From NCBI GenBank assembly GCA_900769545.1, contig CAAGGZ010000133.1, forward strand, positions 1 through 52,465: DNA of 52,465 nt, given 5' to 3'. The position numbers and the translations under genes are program-made. Shown here one piece after another: positions 1 to 8,117 of the stretch; within the stretch, counting starts at the first letter, position 1, and every line of letters begins with the position of its first letter. The notes beneath the pieces are model-generated. The model saw only the letters and a program-made list of their open reading frames with translations, had not been told where the DNA came from and ran no database searches. Source of the stretch: Clostridia bacterium (GTDB lineage: Bacteria > Bacillota > Clostridia > Christensenellales > Borkfalkiaceae).

Positions 1-6
1 AACAAA

Positions 7-38
7 ACACCGCAGGTTTTCCTGCGGTGTTTCTGTTT
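7..38 (+). terminator. Intrinsic terminator, upstream copy
   Basis: Perfect 10-bp stem (ACACCGCAGG, TTTT loop, CCTGCGGTGT) followed by a T-rich tail. It must end a gene lying before the window. The surrounding 39 bp (1-39) is repeated without a mismatch at 789-827, so the SHOCT gene in between has the same terminator on both sides. Confidence 0.85.
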
Positions 39-57
39 AGGAACAATAGTAAAGTTG

Positions 58-87
58 TTGACTTTTATTTGTCGTTTCGTGTATAAT
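58..87 (+). promoter_or_regulatory. Sigma-A promoter of the SHOCT gene
   Basis: TTGACT (58-63), 18-bp spacer and TATAAT (82-87). The predicted start lies near 94, giving a leader of about 43 nt with AAGGAGGG before the ATG at 137. Confidence 0.75.
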
Positions 88-136
88 ATATTCGTAAACT
101 CGCGAAAAAAAACAAGGCATTTGAAAAGGAGGGTTT

Positions 137-790
137 ATGGATAAATATTTATTACAAGCAGATGAAGTAGTACTTTATGAAGGACAAGTTGAATTAAATG
201 GTATAAGTGAAAAAGTTAATTGTATCTTGACAAATTTATTTTTAGTTTTTGAAATAAAAGAAAAAGGTATTTTTGGAAAAACGAAAATTAAAATTGAAAA
301 ATATGAGATTAAAAATATTAAAATTTATAAAGATATACCGCAAGTAAGCCAAAAAGGAGAGGTTGTAGAAATTTACTTTATAGAAGGCAAGAAAGAATTG
401 CTGTTTGACAAGAAAAATAATGCACATAACTTTACGAAACGTCTGTTAGAATTAGTAACAGATAAGACAAAATTTGAACGAGGGGCAGAAAAAGTAAAAA
501 ATACAATTTCGGTTATAGATGATACATTAGGAATAAGTGTTATAGGTACAGTAGCTAATATCGTAAATAATGGTATCGTAGGGACGATTGGTAAAACAGC
601 AAAAAAGGAGAAAGGAATAAGTTTAATAGGTTCAAAAAAAGAGGTTTTAAAATTAAAAGAACCCGATGCCAAGCAACAAACAACAGACGAACAAATTGAA
701 ACAATTAAAAAATTGAAAGAATTGCTTGATGAGGGTGCTATTACGCAGGAAGAATTTGATTTAAAAAAGAAAGAAGTAATGGGAATATAA
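137..790 (+). CDS. PH-like/SHOCT domain protein
   Basis: A 217-residue cytosolic protein with no signal peptide or membrane span. The C-terminal 30 residues (KKLKELLDEGAITQEEFDLKKK) match the SHOCT domain, a short helical hairpin found at the ends of many bacterial proteins. The N-terminal 100 residues alternate beta strands (EVVLYEGQVELNG, then ILTNLFLVFEIKEKG) as in bacterial PH/GRAM-like domains, which are linked to membrane or stress roles; the exact function is unknown. The start has a strong AAGGAGGG site. Base composition is clearly more AT-rich than the neighbours, and identical terminators flank the gene, which fits a tandem paralogue upstream or a transferred cassette. Confidence 0.8.
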   Translation: MDKYLLQADEVVLYEGQVELNGISEKVNCILTNLFLVFEIKEKGIFGKTKIKIEKYEIKNIKIYKDIPQVSQKGEVVEIYFIEGKKELLFDKKNNAHNFTKRLLELVTDKTKFERGAEKVKNTISVIDDTLGISVIGTVANIVNNGIVGTIGKTAKKEKGISLIGSKKEVLKLKEPDAKQQTTDEQIETIKKLKELLDEGAITQEEFDLKKKEVMGI

Positions 791-794
791 CAAA

Positions 795-826
795 ACACCG
801 CAGGTTTTCCTGCGGTGTTTCTGTTT
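795..826 (+). terminator. Intrinsic terminator of the SHOCT gene
   Basis: Same 10-bp stem, TTTT loop and T-rich tail as at 7-38, starting directly after the TAA stop codon. Confidence 0.9.
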
Positions 827-839
827 AATACCTTATTTT

Positions 840-895
840 CGGCTCCCTTGTATAAAGGAAGCTCCGCTGAAAGCGGTGAGAGATTGTTAAAAATT
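840..895 (+). repeat. Degenerate end of a Firmicutes MITE-like repeat
   Basis: The stretch beginning GGCTCCCTTGTATAAAGGAA, continuing with GCTCCGCTGAAAGCGGTGAG and GATTGTTAA, resembles one end of a short non-autonomous repeat I recognise from gut Clostridia (GGCTCCCTTGTG...AAGGGAGCT...GACTGAGGGATTGTT). Only one end is present, with an internal hairpin (CCGCTGAAAGCGG). The match is from memory. Confidence 0.45.
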
Positions 896-902
896 TCCCA
901 TA

Positions 903-933
903 ATTTTGCATTTTGCATTATGCGCTTTGCATT
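903..933 (-). repeat. ATGCGAA-type heptad repeat, degenerate copy
   Basis: Read on the minus strand this is a run of ATGCAAA/GCGCATA/ATGCAAA units, related to the cleaner ATGCGAA runs at 5577-5610, 19741-19774 and 23932-23970. It lies downstream of proC. Confidence 0.5.
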
Positions 934-965
934 TATTCAACGCAACCATGTACGCGTTGAATAAA
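932..965 (-). terminator. Palindromic hairpin downstream of proC
   Basis: Perfect 12-bp stem TTTATTCAACGC/GCGTTGAATAAA with a 10-nt loop, just past the proC stop codon. It probably ends the pro operon, but its sequence is also related to the interspersed repeat at 13049-13079 (ATTCAAYGCGTACATGG), so it may be a repeat-derived terminator. Confidence 0.6.
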
Positions 966-967
966 AA

Positions 968-1765
968 TTAATTTTTCAGCTCCAACGTCTTATTGTACGC
1001 CGCCGTCACTGCGTCCATGGTAGCGCTTCTAAACGCCGCTCTTTCTAATGCATGCATACCTGCTATAGTCGTACCGCCGGGGGAGCATACTGCGTCCTTT
1101 AAATCGGCAGGGTGTCCTTTTTCAAGGAGCATCTCCGCCGCGCCAAGTAACGTCTGCGCCGCATATAACGCCGCTTTGTCTCGGGGGAGCCCGCATTCCA
1201 CCGCTCCATCGGCAAGAGCTTCGGCGAAAGCATACACAAACGCAGGGCCGCAACCGGAAATCGCACTCGCCGCGTCGATTTGATTTTCGGTAATTTTATC
1301 AAATTTTCCCGCTTTTTCAAAACAGGACAAAAATTCCGTTTCCGAGTCCTTATCCACGCCGTCGGTGGAATATAAAATCATACCTGCGCCCACCGCAACG
1401 GGGGTGTTGGGCATAATACGAATCATCGGCACTTCTTCGCCTATGTAGGAGCGTATGGTCTTAATGCTCAAGCCAGCCGCCATAGAAACCACGACAAGGT
1501 CTTCGCGTTCGCATAAAATTTCCGCAATCTCGGATAAAACGTCTTCTACTGCCTGCGGTTTTACGCCAAGAATGACGAAACGGCTGTGTTTGGCAATATT
1601 CACGCTTGTCGTGACCGTCACGCCAAATTCCCGTTCTAAAGCGGTTGTTTTGCTTTCATCGTAATCGCACACGGCGATTTTGTTGCAAACGACCTCTCTG
1701 GAAGCCGCCGTTACCAATGCGCCGCCCATATTACCGCAACCTATAAAGCCTAATGTGTATCTCAT
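968..1765 (-). CDS. proC: Pyrroline-5-carboxylate reductase
   Basis: 265 residues, normal family length. It reduces 1-pyrroline-5-carboxylate to L-proline with NAD(P)H, the last step of proline synthesis. The N-terminal Rossmann motif GFIGCGNMGGAL is at residues 6-17; MPNTPVAVGAG and the C-terminal SPGGTTIAGMHALE signature of the family are intact. The start has GGGAGGATTATT before ATG. It follows proA on the minus strand after an 18-bp gap, so it is the third gene of a proB-proA-proC operon that encodes the whole glutamate-to-proline route. Confidence 0.97.
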   Translation of the reverse strand: MRYTLGFIGCGNMGGALVTAASREVVCNKIAVCDYDESKTTALEREFGVTVTTSVNIAKHSRFVILGVKPQAVEDVLSEIAEILCEREDLVVVSMAAGLSIKTIRSYIGEEVPMIRIMPNTPVAVGAGMILYSTDGVDKDSETEFLSCFEKAGKFDKITENQIDAASAISGCGPAFVYAFAEALADGAVECGLPRDKAALYAAQTLLGAAEMLLEKGHPADLKDAVCSPGGTTIAGMHALERAAFRSATMDAVTAAYNKTLELKN

Positions 1766-1783
1766 AATAATCCTCCCTATTTT

Positions 1784-3043
1784 TTATCTGATTTGTCCGT
1801 TTCCTTGAATAATGTATTTATAAGAAGTCAGCTCCTCTAAGCCCATAGGGCCACGCGCGTGGAGCTTCTGCGTGGAAATACCGATTTCACAGCCCTTTCC
1901 AAATTCGCCGCCGTCGGTGAATCTCGTCGAAGCGTTGATATACACCGCCGCGCTATCCACGCAAAGGGTAAATTTTTCACACGTTTCCGCATTTTCGCTC
2001 ACAATACAATCGCTGTGTTTGGTCGAGTGCGCTCTAATATGCGCAATCGCTTCGTCTGCGCTATCCACAACCTTAATTGCCAAAATATAATCCAAAAATT
2101 CCGTATCGAAATCTTTATTTTCCGCTTTTACGCCGCCGATGATACGGTGAGCAAGCTCGTCACAGCGGAGATCCACGGGTGTTAAACCTGCCTTTTCTCG
2201 CTCCTTTGTGAGGAGCTTTTTTAATTGCGGTAAGAAGGTATTGGCAACGTCTTTATGCACCAAACAAACTTCCTCGGCGTTGCAAACGGAGGGGCGGCTG
2301 GTTTTTGCGTTTTCAATGATTTTCAACGCTTTTTCAAAGTCTGCGTCTTTATCCACGTAAACGTGGCAAATGCCCGTTCCCGTTTGAATACAAGGCACTT
2401 TTGCGTTTTCTATACAGGCGCGAATCAGTCCTGCGCCGCCGCGAGGGATTAAGGCGTCTACGTAATCGATGGCGGTCATCAGCTCGGTTGCGCTCGCTCT
2501 GGTTGTGTCTTCGACAAGGTTAATGAAATTCTCATTTAAAGAGAGTTCTTTCAATGCCGAACGCAACGTTTTTACAATCTCTAAGGACGAATGAAAGGCT
2601 TCTTTTCCGCCGCGGAGCACGCATACGTTGCCGCTTTTAAAGCACAGCGCGCCTGCGTCCGAAGTGACGTTGGGACGGCTTTCGTAAATGATACCGATAA
2701 CCCCGATAGGGACGCGGCGTTTGGTGATGACAAGCCCGTTTGCGAGGGTGTTTTGCTCCAAAATTTTACCGTTGGGGTCGGGGAGCTTGACCACGTCGCG
2801 GATTCCGTCCGCCATGGCTTTGATACGCTTCTTATCCAGACGAAGTCTGTCAAGCATCACTTCCCCTAAAGTATCTCTTGCTTTTTCAACGTCCGTTTGG
2901 TTGGCTTTTAAAATATTTTCGGCGTTTTGCTCCAAAGCGTCCGCCATTTTGATAAGAGCGGCATTTTTGGTCTCGGTATCTATTATCGTGAGCGCAGGAG
3001 CCGCCGCTTTCGCCGCCTGCAAGATTTCCAAAGTTGTTTTCAT
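1784..3043 (-). CDS. proA: Gamma-glutamyl phosphate reductase
   Basis: 419 residues. It converts L-glutamyl 5-phosphate to glutamate 5-semialdehyde with NADPH, the second step of proline synthesis. It is an aldehyde-dehydrogenase fold protein: VIGIIYESRPNVTSDA is the N-terminal substrate-binding segment and SRPSVCNAEEVCL holds the catalytic cysteine. I chose the ATG at 3043 (MKTTLEILQAAK) over one six codons upstream because an AAGGAATGA ribosome site, made of the last codons of proB, sits just before it. The start is 4 nt past the proB stop, which implies translational coupling. Confidence 0.97.
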   Translation of the reverse strand: MKTTLEILQAAKAAAPALTIIDTETKNAALIKMADALEQNAENILKANQTDVEKARDTLGEVMLDRLRLDKKRIKAMADGIRDVVKLPDPNGKILEQNTLANGLVITKRRVPIGVIGIIYESRPNVTSDAGALCFKSGNVCVLRGGKEAFHSSLEIVKTLRSALKELSLNENFINLVEDTTRASATELMTAIDYVDALIPRGGAGLIRACIENAKVPCIQTGTGICHVYVDKDADFEKALKIIENAKTSRPSVCNAEEVCLVHKDVANTFLPQLKKLLTKEREKAGLTPVDLRCDELAHRIIGGVKAENKDFDTEFLDYILAIKVVDSADEAIAHIRAHSTKHSDCIVSENAETCEKFTLCVDSAAVYINASTRFTDGGEFGKGCEIGISTQKLHARGPMGLEELTSYKYIIQGNGQIR

Positions 3044-3047
3044 ATTC

Positions 3048-3818
3048 TCATTCCTTTGCAAAAAAACGGGTGTAGCCGTTTGCTTTTTCGGCGATTACGT
3101 CGTAGAGCAAAGCAGGGTCGTTGCCGTTGGCAATAACCGTATCGCAGCCCGATTCAAAGCAAATTTGCGCCGCGCGAATCTTGGTTTTCATACCGCCTGT
3201 ACCGAGGGCGGAGCCTTCGTCTCCTGCAAGCGAAAAGAAGCGTTCGGGCGCACCATGTATTTGTTCAAGTAAATTTGCTTTGGCGTTTTTGTGGGGGTCT
3301 GCATCATACAACCCGTCCACGTCCGAAAGGATAACAAGGAGGCTTGCCTTAACGCTGACAGCGACGAGCGCCGAAAGCGTATCGTTATCGCCCACTTTGA
3401 TTTCTTCGGTGGCGATGGTGTCATTTTCATTGATGATAGGCAACACGCCGAGGGATAACAGCCTTGATATGGTATTATTGAAATTTTCGTGTCGATCCTC
3501 TGCGGAAAAGTCAGAGCCCGTTAAAAGAATTTGCGCAACCGTATGATTATGCTCCGCAAACAGACGGTCGTAGGTGTACATCAGCTCGCATTGTCCCACT
3601 GCCGCCGCAGCTTGTTTGGTGGGAATATCCTTAGGTTTTTCTTTGAGCCCCAGCTTCCCAACGCCCATACCGATTGCCCCGGAGGAGACGAGTATCACTT
3701 CGTGTCCCGCGTTTTTTAAGTCGCTCAATACCCGAAAAAGCTCGGTTGTGCGGCGAATATTAAGTAATCCCGTTTCGTGCGCCAAGGTAGACGTACCTAC
3801 TTTGATAACGATTCGCAT
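3048..3818 (-). CDS. proB: Glutamate 5-kinase, short form without PUA domain
   Basis: 256 residues. It phosphorylates L-glutamate with ATP to open proline synthesis and is normally feedback-inhibited by proline. Amino-acid-kinase motifs are present: KVGTSTLAHETG, LVSSGAIGMGVGKL, INENDTIATEEIKVGDND and GTGGMKTKIRAA. It ends directly after the kinase domain, so it lacks the C-terminal PUA domain of the long (about 370-residue) form; short forms are known in several Firmicutes. It has its own promoter (3866-3895) and an AAGGAAA site 6 nt before the ATG. No T-box or other leader was seen. Confidence 0.96.
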   Translation of the reverse strand: MRIVIKVGTSTLAHETGLLNIRRTTELFRVLSDLKNAGHEVILVSSGAIGMGVGKLGLKEKPKDIPTKQAAAAVGQCELMYTYDRLFAEHNHTVAQILLTGSDFSAEDRHENFNNTISRLLSLGVLPIINENDTIATEEIKVGDNDTLSALVAVSVKASLLVILSDVDGLYDADPHKNAKANLLEQIHGAPERFFSLAGDEGSALGTGGMKTKIRAAQICFESGCDTVIANGNDPALLYDVIAEKANGYTRFFAKE

Positions 3819-3865
3819 AGTATTTCCTTTTTCGATTTTTCTCTCACGTTTAAACTGTTTTTTCG

Positions 3866-3895
3866 ATTATAACACGAAAAGGCTGGTTTTGTCAA
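3866..3895 (-). promoter_or_regulatory. Sigma-A promoter of proBAC
   Basis: On the minus strand TTGACA (3890-3895), 18-bp spacer, TATAAT (3866-3871), about 48 bp before the proB ATG. The -35 and -10 hexamers both match consensus. Confidence 0.8.
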
Positions 3896-4054
3896 GCTTT
3901 CCATATACGATAATTCCGCGAAAAAGACGGCTTTTTTGGGCTTTATGGAAAAAACTCCCTGTATAAAAACGTGAGAAAAGGAGTATGGGGGCGTTGTTTA
4001 TATGCTGAACAGAGCGAGAAAAACGCTTTGACAGCGAAAAAAGGAGGATAGGTT

Positions 4055-5611
4055 ATGAAAAAGACGCCTACGGTGTATATTTGTATTTTAAGCGTATGGG
4101 CGATTTGCGCCGGCGTGTTGCTCTTTTCCTGCGGACAACTCATTTACGGGGTTGTACAGGGAGACAACGTAACGGGTAAAGCCATCGTAGTGGCGGTTTT
4201 GTTGGCGCTCAACGCAGTTATGCTCGCCTATATGTGGTTGGGGAGCGTGAAAGATTTTATGTTTTCTCTATTGTTTTTATTTATGGGAAAACGCTTGATG
4301 AAGCGGTACAAGCCTATTTTAAATGGGGAGCTCCCTAAGAAACAGCCGAAATTTTTACTGCTCTATTGCACGTGTAACGATTTCAACGGAGACGCGTTGA
4401 AAGAATGTATGGGGCAGGAATATGACAATTTCGAGACGGTAATTTTGGACGACAGCAGTCAAAAAGAGTACAAAGAACAGATTGACGAATTTGCGCAAAA
4501 ACACGGCGTCAGGGTTGTACGCCGTCAAGACAGAAAAGGGTTCAAAGCAGGGAATCTCAATAACTATCTGCAAGGAAAAACCGATTACGATTATTTTGTC
4601 GTTTTGGACAGTGACGAGCGGATTCCTGCCGATTATATCAAAGAAACGCTCCGTTATTTTGTCTATGATGAAAACGTGGGGGTTGTGCAGGCGGCGCATA
4701 AAGCTACGAAAGGGAGCAACCTTTTCCAGAGCCTTATGGGTTTATCCGTCAAGAGCAACGGTAAGATTTGTCAGGTGATGAAAAACTTCTACGGCAGTAA
4801 CGCGCTGATTGGGCACGGTATGGCAATCCGTCGGGAGTGTTTTGAAGCGGTGAAAGGCTTCCCTGAAGTGGTCGCAGAGGACATTTCCTTTGCGGTGGAT
4901 GTAAAAAACAGCGGTTATCGGGTTTTGTACGCGCCGAATATCGTGTGTAAAGAGGAGTTCCCCGTCAATTATCTTTGTTTGAAAAAACGTCAGGCAAAAT
5001 GGGTGCAGGGAAACGTGGAGTTTATGAAGAAGTATAATCGCAGTATTACGGACTCCAAAATGACATGGTACGAGCGGTTGGATATTCGTCTTTCGCACTA
5101 TAATTTGCCTATTATCCCTATGCTTTCGTTTATGTTGATTATCAACACGGTAATTATGGGGTTTTTGGGATTTGACGTGGGCAGGTATTCGTTGACGTTG
5201 GTTGGACTTATGCTTTTGTTCTTGGTTTCGCCGCTCATTCCCGACTTTTTCGTGCACGGAAAAGAGAAGAACTTTGTTAGGCTCATAGGGTATGCGTTTT
5301 TGAACTTTGTGGTGTACGCTTCCCTTGTGCCGATGATGATAGGAACGGTGCTTTTGGCGTTGTTTGGCAAAAAAGCAAAGTTTATCGTGACGCCCAAAGA
5401 GGAGCGCCGCATTTCCGTGCGAGAAGCGGTTCGCGGTTCGGTGGATTCCATTCTCTTTGCGGTAATTGTCGGTATATTGACGTACGGGACGTATTTTTCC
5501 TTTGCGCCTACGGTGTTGATTGTGCTTTGTTGCGCATTGACGCCCATAGCGATTTTAGCGGCGAACGTTCCTGCGGAAAATGCAAAATGCGAAATGCGAA
5601 GTGCGAAATGA
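4055..5611 (+). CDS. Membrane glycosyltransferase family 2 (processive beta-glycan type)
   Basis: 518 residues. Two N-terminal membrane segments (about 7-33 and 43-63), a cytosolic GT2 domain, then four to five C-terminal spans. The GT-A signature is complete: DDS at 132-134, DSD at 185-187, ED at 275-276 and QAKW at 313-316 in place of the classical QxxRW. This arrangement is that of cellulose/hyaluronan-synthase-like enzymes that polymerise and export a beta-linked polysaccharide; the sugar cannot be told from sequence. The start has AAGGAGGATAGG before ATG. The last residues (ENAKCEMRSAK) are encoded by an interspersed ATGCGAA repeat, so the tail appears to be a repeat-derived extension. 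No c-di-GMP-binding PilZ domain is present. Confidence 0.85.
   Translation: MKKTPTVYICILSVWAICAGVLLFSCGQLIYGVVQGDNVTGKAIVVAVLLALNAVMLAYMWLGSVKDFMFSLLFLFMGKRLMKRYKPILNGELPKKQPKFLLLYCTCNDFNGDALKECMGQEYDNFETVILDDSSQKEYKEQIDEFAQKHGVRVVRRQDRKGFKAGNLNNYLQGKTDYDYFVVLDSDERIPADYIKETLRYFVYDENVGVVQAAHKATKGSNLFQSLMGLSVKSNGKICQVMKNFYGSNALIGHGMAIRRECFEAVKGFPEVVAEDISFAVDVKNSGYRVLYAPNIVCKEEFPVNYLCLKKRQAKWVQGNVEFMKKYNRSITDSKMTWYERLDIRLSHYNLPIIPMLSFMLIINTVIMGFLGFDVGRYSLTLVGLMLLFLVSPLIPDFFVHGKEKNFVRLIGYAFLNFVVYASLVPMMIGTVLLALFGKKAKFIVTPKEERRISVREAVRGSVDSILFAVIVGILTYGTYFSFAPTVLIVLCCALTPIAILAANVPAENAKCEMRSAK
5577..5610 (+). repeat. ATGCGAA heptad repeat overlapping the GT2 3' end
   Basis: Successive units ATGCAAA, ATGCGAA, ATGCGAA, GTGCGAA, ATG. 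The run encodes the C-terminal residues and stop codon of the glycosyltransferase. Other copies are at 19741-19774 and, inverted, 23932-23970. Confidence 0.75.
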
Positions 5612-5653
5612 AGGTAAGTTGGAGACAGTCGAAAATTCGTCGAAAATAAAAAT

Positions 5654-5682
5654 GGGAAGGCATCCGCCTTCCCGTAAGTTTT
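5654..5682. terminator. Bidirectional terminator between the convergent GT2 and oxidoreductase genes
   Basis: Perfect stem GGGAAGGC, ATCC loop, GCCTTCCC. A-rich DNA on the left and a T-rich run on the right allow function in both directions. Confidence 0.8.
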
Positions 5683-5689
5683 TATATGA

Positions 5690-6952
5690 TTATTTATGTA
5701 TGTAGAACAATTTACCGCCGTTTAAACGAGATTCTTCTGCGTAGATACCCATCAAGTGGCTTTCAATAGAAGCGTCAAACGAAGTTGCCGCCGTTGCGTT
5801 GCCTTCCAATACGTCGTACAACGTTTTGATAAGGAAAATATCCCCGCCGCCGTGGCCGTAGCCGCTCTCTTCCAAAGTTGACAAGTTAATGGTTTCGGGG
5901 GCGTCCATGAATTTTCTTACGGTGAGACGATTTTCGTATTCATCCAAAACGATTTCGCCTGTCGTGCCGTGGAAGTGGTATCTTCTGCCGCCGGGGCCAG
6001 TGAAGCCCGTCATGGTGAGCGTTGCTTTTACACCGTTTTCGAAGGTCATTGTTGTCATCTGATGGTCAACGACGTTGTTGTCGCAATGGAATACACATCT
6101 GCCGTAAGGACCATTTTTGATAGATTCGTAAATTTTTTCCTCGGTATGAGGGGGAGTGCTGATAACGTTGTAAGGCCAAATGTCTACGGGACAGCCTTTA
6201 TTTTTCCAAATTTCAATATAGATACGTTTTGCACTGTAAGGACAGGTGTCTACATACTTACATTCCGTACAACGCTTTGCTGCGCCTTCGGGTGCATTTT
6301 CGGGCTTGAAATAAACCAGGTCGCCAACAGAGGAAATGCTCTCGCATTTAGACTTTGCGTAATATTGCAATAAGTCAAGGTCGTGACAGCATTTAGCAAG
6401 AATCATGGGCGCAGAGGAATTGGTGTTACGCCAATTACCACGCACGTAGCTGTGCGCCTGATGCCAATGTCCAACGCGTTCCAAAGCGTTGATGGCAACG
6501 AGTTTACCGATAGCGCCGTTGTCGATGTATTCCGCAGCTTTTACGAATGCGGGAGCATAACGCAAAACGTGGCAAACGAGCGCTTTCGTGCCAGCTTTTT
6601 TCTGCACTTCGAGAAGTAGATCGCATTCTTCTTTCTTATCTGTCAAAGGTTTTTCCGTCATGATGTCATAGCCGAGCGCAAAACCTTTTACGCAATGACC
6701 CACGTGGTCTTTGTCCTGCGTTGTTACGAGCAGCAAATCCGCGCGTTTTTCTTTGAAGAACTCGTTTTCATCTAAAAAGCGTCCTTCTTCGGGTACTTCA
6801 AATTTCTTCCCGAATCTTTCTAAACGTTCAGGTCTCAAATCGCAAAGAGCAACGATTTTAAACCGATCTTTTTGATCGTGTAATTGCCAGCCGTATGCGT
6901 CTGCGCCGCGCGCGCCTACGCCCAAAATAGCGACGGTATATACTTTACCCAT
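5690..6952 (-). CDS. Gfo/Idh/MocA family NAD(P)-dependent oxidoreductase
   Basis: 420 residues. Rossmann motif VAILGVGARGADAYG near residue 7, then VTTQDKDH and the family signature EKPL at about 100-103, whose Lys contacts the nicotinamide; the C-terminal alpha/beta domain follows. A Cys cluster (CTECKYVDTCPYSAKRIY) in the middle is seen in a subset of the family and could be structural. Members oxidise or reduce sugars, inositols or amino sugars, or act as glycosidases; the substrate is not evident. It has a GGAGG site, its own promoter, and lies directly downstream of an AraC-family regulator, suggesting local sugar-responsive control. Confidence 0.88.
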   Translation of the reverse strand: MGKVYTVAILGVGARGADAYGWQLHDQKDRFKIVALCDLRPERLERFGKKFEVPEEGRFLDENEFFKEKRADLLLVTTQDKDHVGHCVKGFALGYDIMTEKPLTDKKEECDLLLEVQKKAGTKALVCHVLRYAPAFVKAAEYIDNGAIGKLVAINALERVGHWHQAHSYVRGNWRNTNSSAPMILAKCCHDLDLLQYYAKSKCESISSVGDLVYFKPENAPEGAAKRCTECKYVDTCPYSAKRIYIEIWKNKGCPVDIWPYNVISTPPHTEEKIYESIKNGPYGRCVFHCDNNVVDHQMTTMTFENGVKATLTMTGFTGPGGRRYHFHGTTGEIVLDEYENRLTVRKFMDAPETINLSTLEESGYGHGGGDIFLIKTLYDVLEGNATAATSFDASIESHLMGIYAEESRLNGGKLFYIHK

Positions 6953-6981
6953 AATTTTTCCTCCAAATAGATTTTTCTTTA

Positions 6982-7010
6982 ATTATAAACCCAAAACGTG
7001 TGCTTGTCGA
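6982..7010 (-). promoter_or_regulatory. Sigma-A promoter of the oxidoreductase
   Basis: Minus strand TCGACA (7005-7010), 17-bp spacer, TATAAT (6982-6987), about 30 bp before the ATG at 6952, in the gap after the AraC gene. Confidence 0.7.
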
Positions 7011-7049
7011 GCCAAAAAATGTCGAGTTTGTGTCAAAAATTGATATTTA

Positions 7050-7826
7050 TTAGTCCTGACGGGGTTTTTTACCGAACTCCTTTTTGTAGGCTCGGTAAAA
7101 GGTATTGGGGCTCTCGAAGCCGCATTCGTAGGCAATATTGAGTACGGACGTTTCGGGGTTGGCGGTCAACAGGGATTCTACCTTTCTTGCTCGAATACGG
7201 TTGACGTAGGAATTCCAATTTTCCGAAAGGTATTTGTGGAGCAATCTGGAAAGATGCTCGTGCGAATAGCCGAACTGTTGCGCGATCGCCCGAAGAGACA
7301 AATCGTTTTGAATATGTTTTTCGGTGTATTTTAAAATCTCGCTTACCAAACTGCTCGCTTTGTCCGTTTGGCGCGGTAAAAAGGGGATACTTTCTGCAAT
7401 AACGCTGCAAAGAATTTTAACGCAACCCTCGAAGTTTTCCGATTTATGCGCCTCATTTGTCCATTCTCTGCCGCAAAAAGCAATCAAAGAAGACAAAAGG
7501 TTAAAGTCGTTAAAAGAGAAAAATTTGGGCGGAACTTTATTCCCGAACGCCGAAAAGCAACGGTCGAAACACTGTTTTTCACCCAAAAGGATATGCACCG
7601 TCGCTTCGGGCGCGAGAAAATAGGCGTGCACGGAAAAGCTGTCTACAAAGCAGGCTTCCCCTGCGCGGAGCGTGCGGCGTTCCCCGTCGATGATGACTTC
7701 CTGCTCTCCCGATTGCACGAATAAAAATTCCACTGCGCCGTGAAAATGCGCAGGGGTTTCGTAATCTCCTCTGCGTCGGAATAGATAATAGCCCTTTTGT
7801 TCGGCTGATAATTCATAAGTACTCAT
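7050..7826 (-). CDS. AraC-family transcriptional regulator with N-terminal cupin
   Basis: 258 residues from the ATG at 7826 (MSTYELSAEQ). The N-terminal cupin (HFHGAVEFLFVQSGEQEVIIDGE) is the effector-sensing half; the C-terminal 100 residues carry two helix-turn-helix units, LRAIAQQFGYSHEHLSRLLHKY and VLNIAYECGFESPNTFYRAYKKEFGKKP, typical of AraC/XylS activators of sugar genes. The frame stays open upstream to 7925, but a strong promoter lies inside that extension and places the start of transcription at or within a base of the ATG at 7826. No ribosome site is visible, so the message is probably leaderless. The adjacent oxidoreductase is the likely target. Confidence 0.85.
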   Translation of the reverse strand: MSTYELSAEQKGYYLFRRRGDYETPAHFHGAVEFLFVQSGEQEVIIDGERRTLRAGEACFVDSFSVHAYFLAPEATVHILLGEKQCFDRCFSAFGNKVPPKFFSFNDFNLLSSLIAFCGREWTNEAHKSENFEGCVKILCSVIAESIPFLPRQTDKASSLVSEILKYTEKHIQNDLSLRAIAQQFGYSHEHLSRLLHKYLSENWNSYVNRIRARKVESLLTANPETSVLNIAYECGFESPNTFYRAYKKEFGKKPRQD

Positions 7827-7832
7827 ATTGTA

Positions 7833-7861
7833 AGTGTAACACGTTAAACAAGAAATGTCAA
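7833..7861 (-). promoter_or_regulatory. Promoter of the AraC-type regulator (leaderless)
   Basis: Minus strand TTGACA (7856-7861), 17-bp spacer, TACACT (7833-7838). The ATG begins 7 nt past the -10 hexamer, where transcription would be expected to start. Confidence 0.65.
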
Positions 7862-8045
7862 TGATTGACGAAAAAAAGATTTGCTTCCTGAACAAAAAAA
7901 TTTCTTCCGCGTACAATAAAATCACAAGAACGAAAAATGCCCAAAAAAACGCCGTCGTTTTCGCGGCAGTGTATTATATTAAGTCGGGCGACTTTTGACG
8001 GTTTTGGGGGAAATTAGAGCGTAAAAACGGGCAAAGAGATAAAAA

Positions 8046-8117
8046 TGTGGAAAAGTTTTTATTTTTTTGCTCCAAATACTGTACATTTGAAAAAAAATGT
8101 GTTATAATTGTGGATAA
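8046..8117 (+). promoter_or_regulatory. gyrB promoter with DnaA-box-like sites
   Basis: TGTACA (8080-8085), 17-bp spacer, TATAAT (8103-8108). TGTGGATAA at 8109-8117 is an exact complement of the DnaA box TTATCCACA and covers the predicted start of transcription; TGTGGAAAA at 8046-8054 is a one-mismatch site. DnaA could modulate gyrase supply here, but two sites do not make an origin. The rest of the 405-bp gap (7827-8231) shows only the small hairpin AAGTC-GGGC-GACTT near 7980. Confidence 0.6.

Noticed and set aside
8046..8117. Replication origin upstream of gyrB
   Set aside because: Only two DnaA-like sites, no AT-rich unwinding element with clustered boxes, and no dnaA, dnaN or recF nearby.
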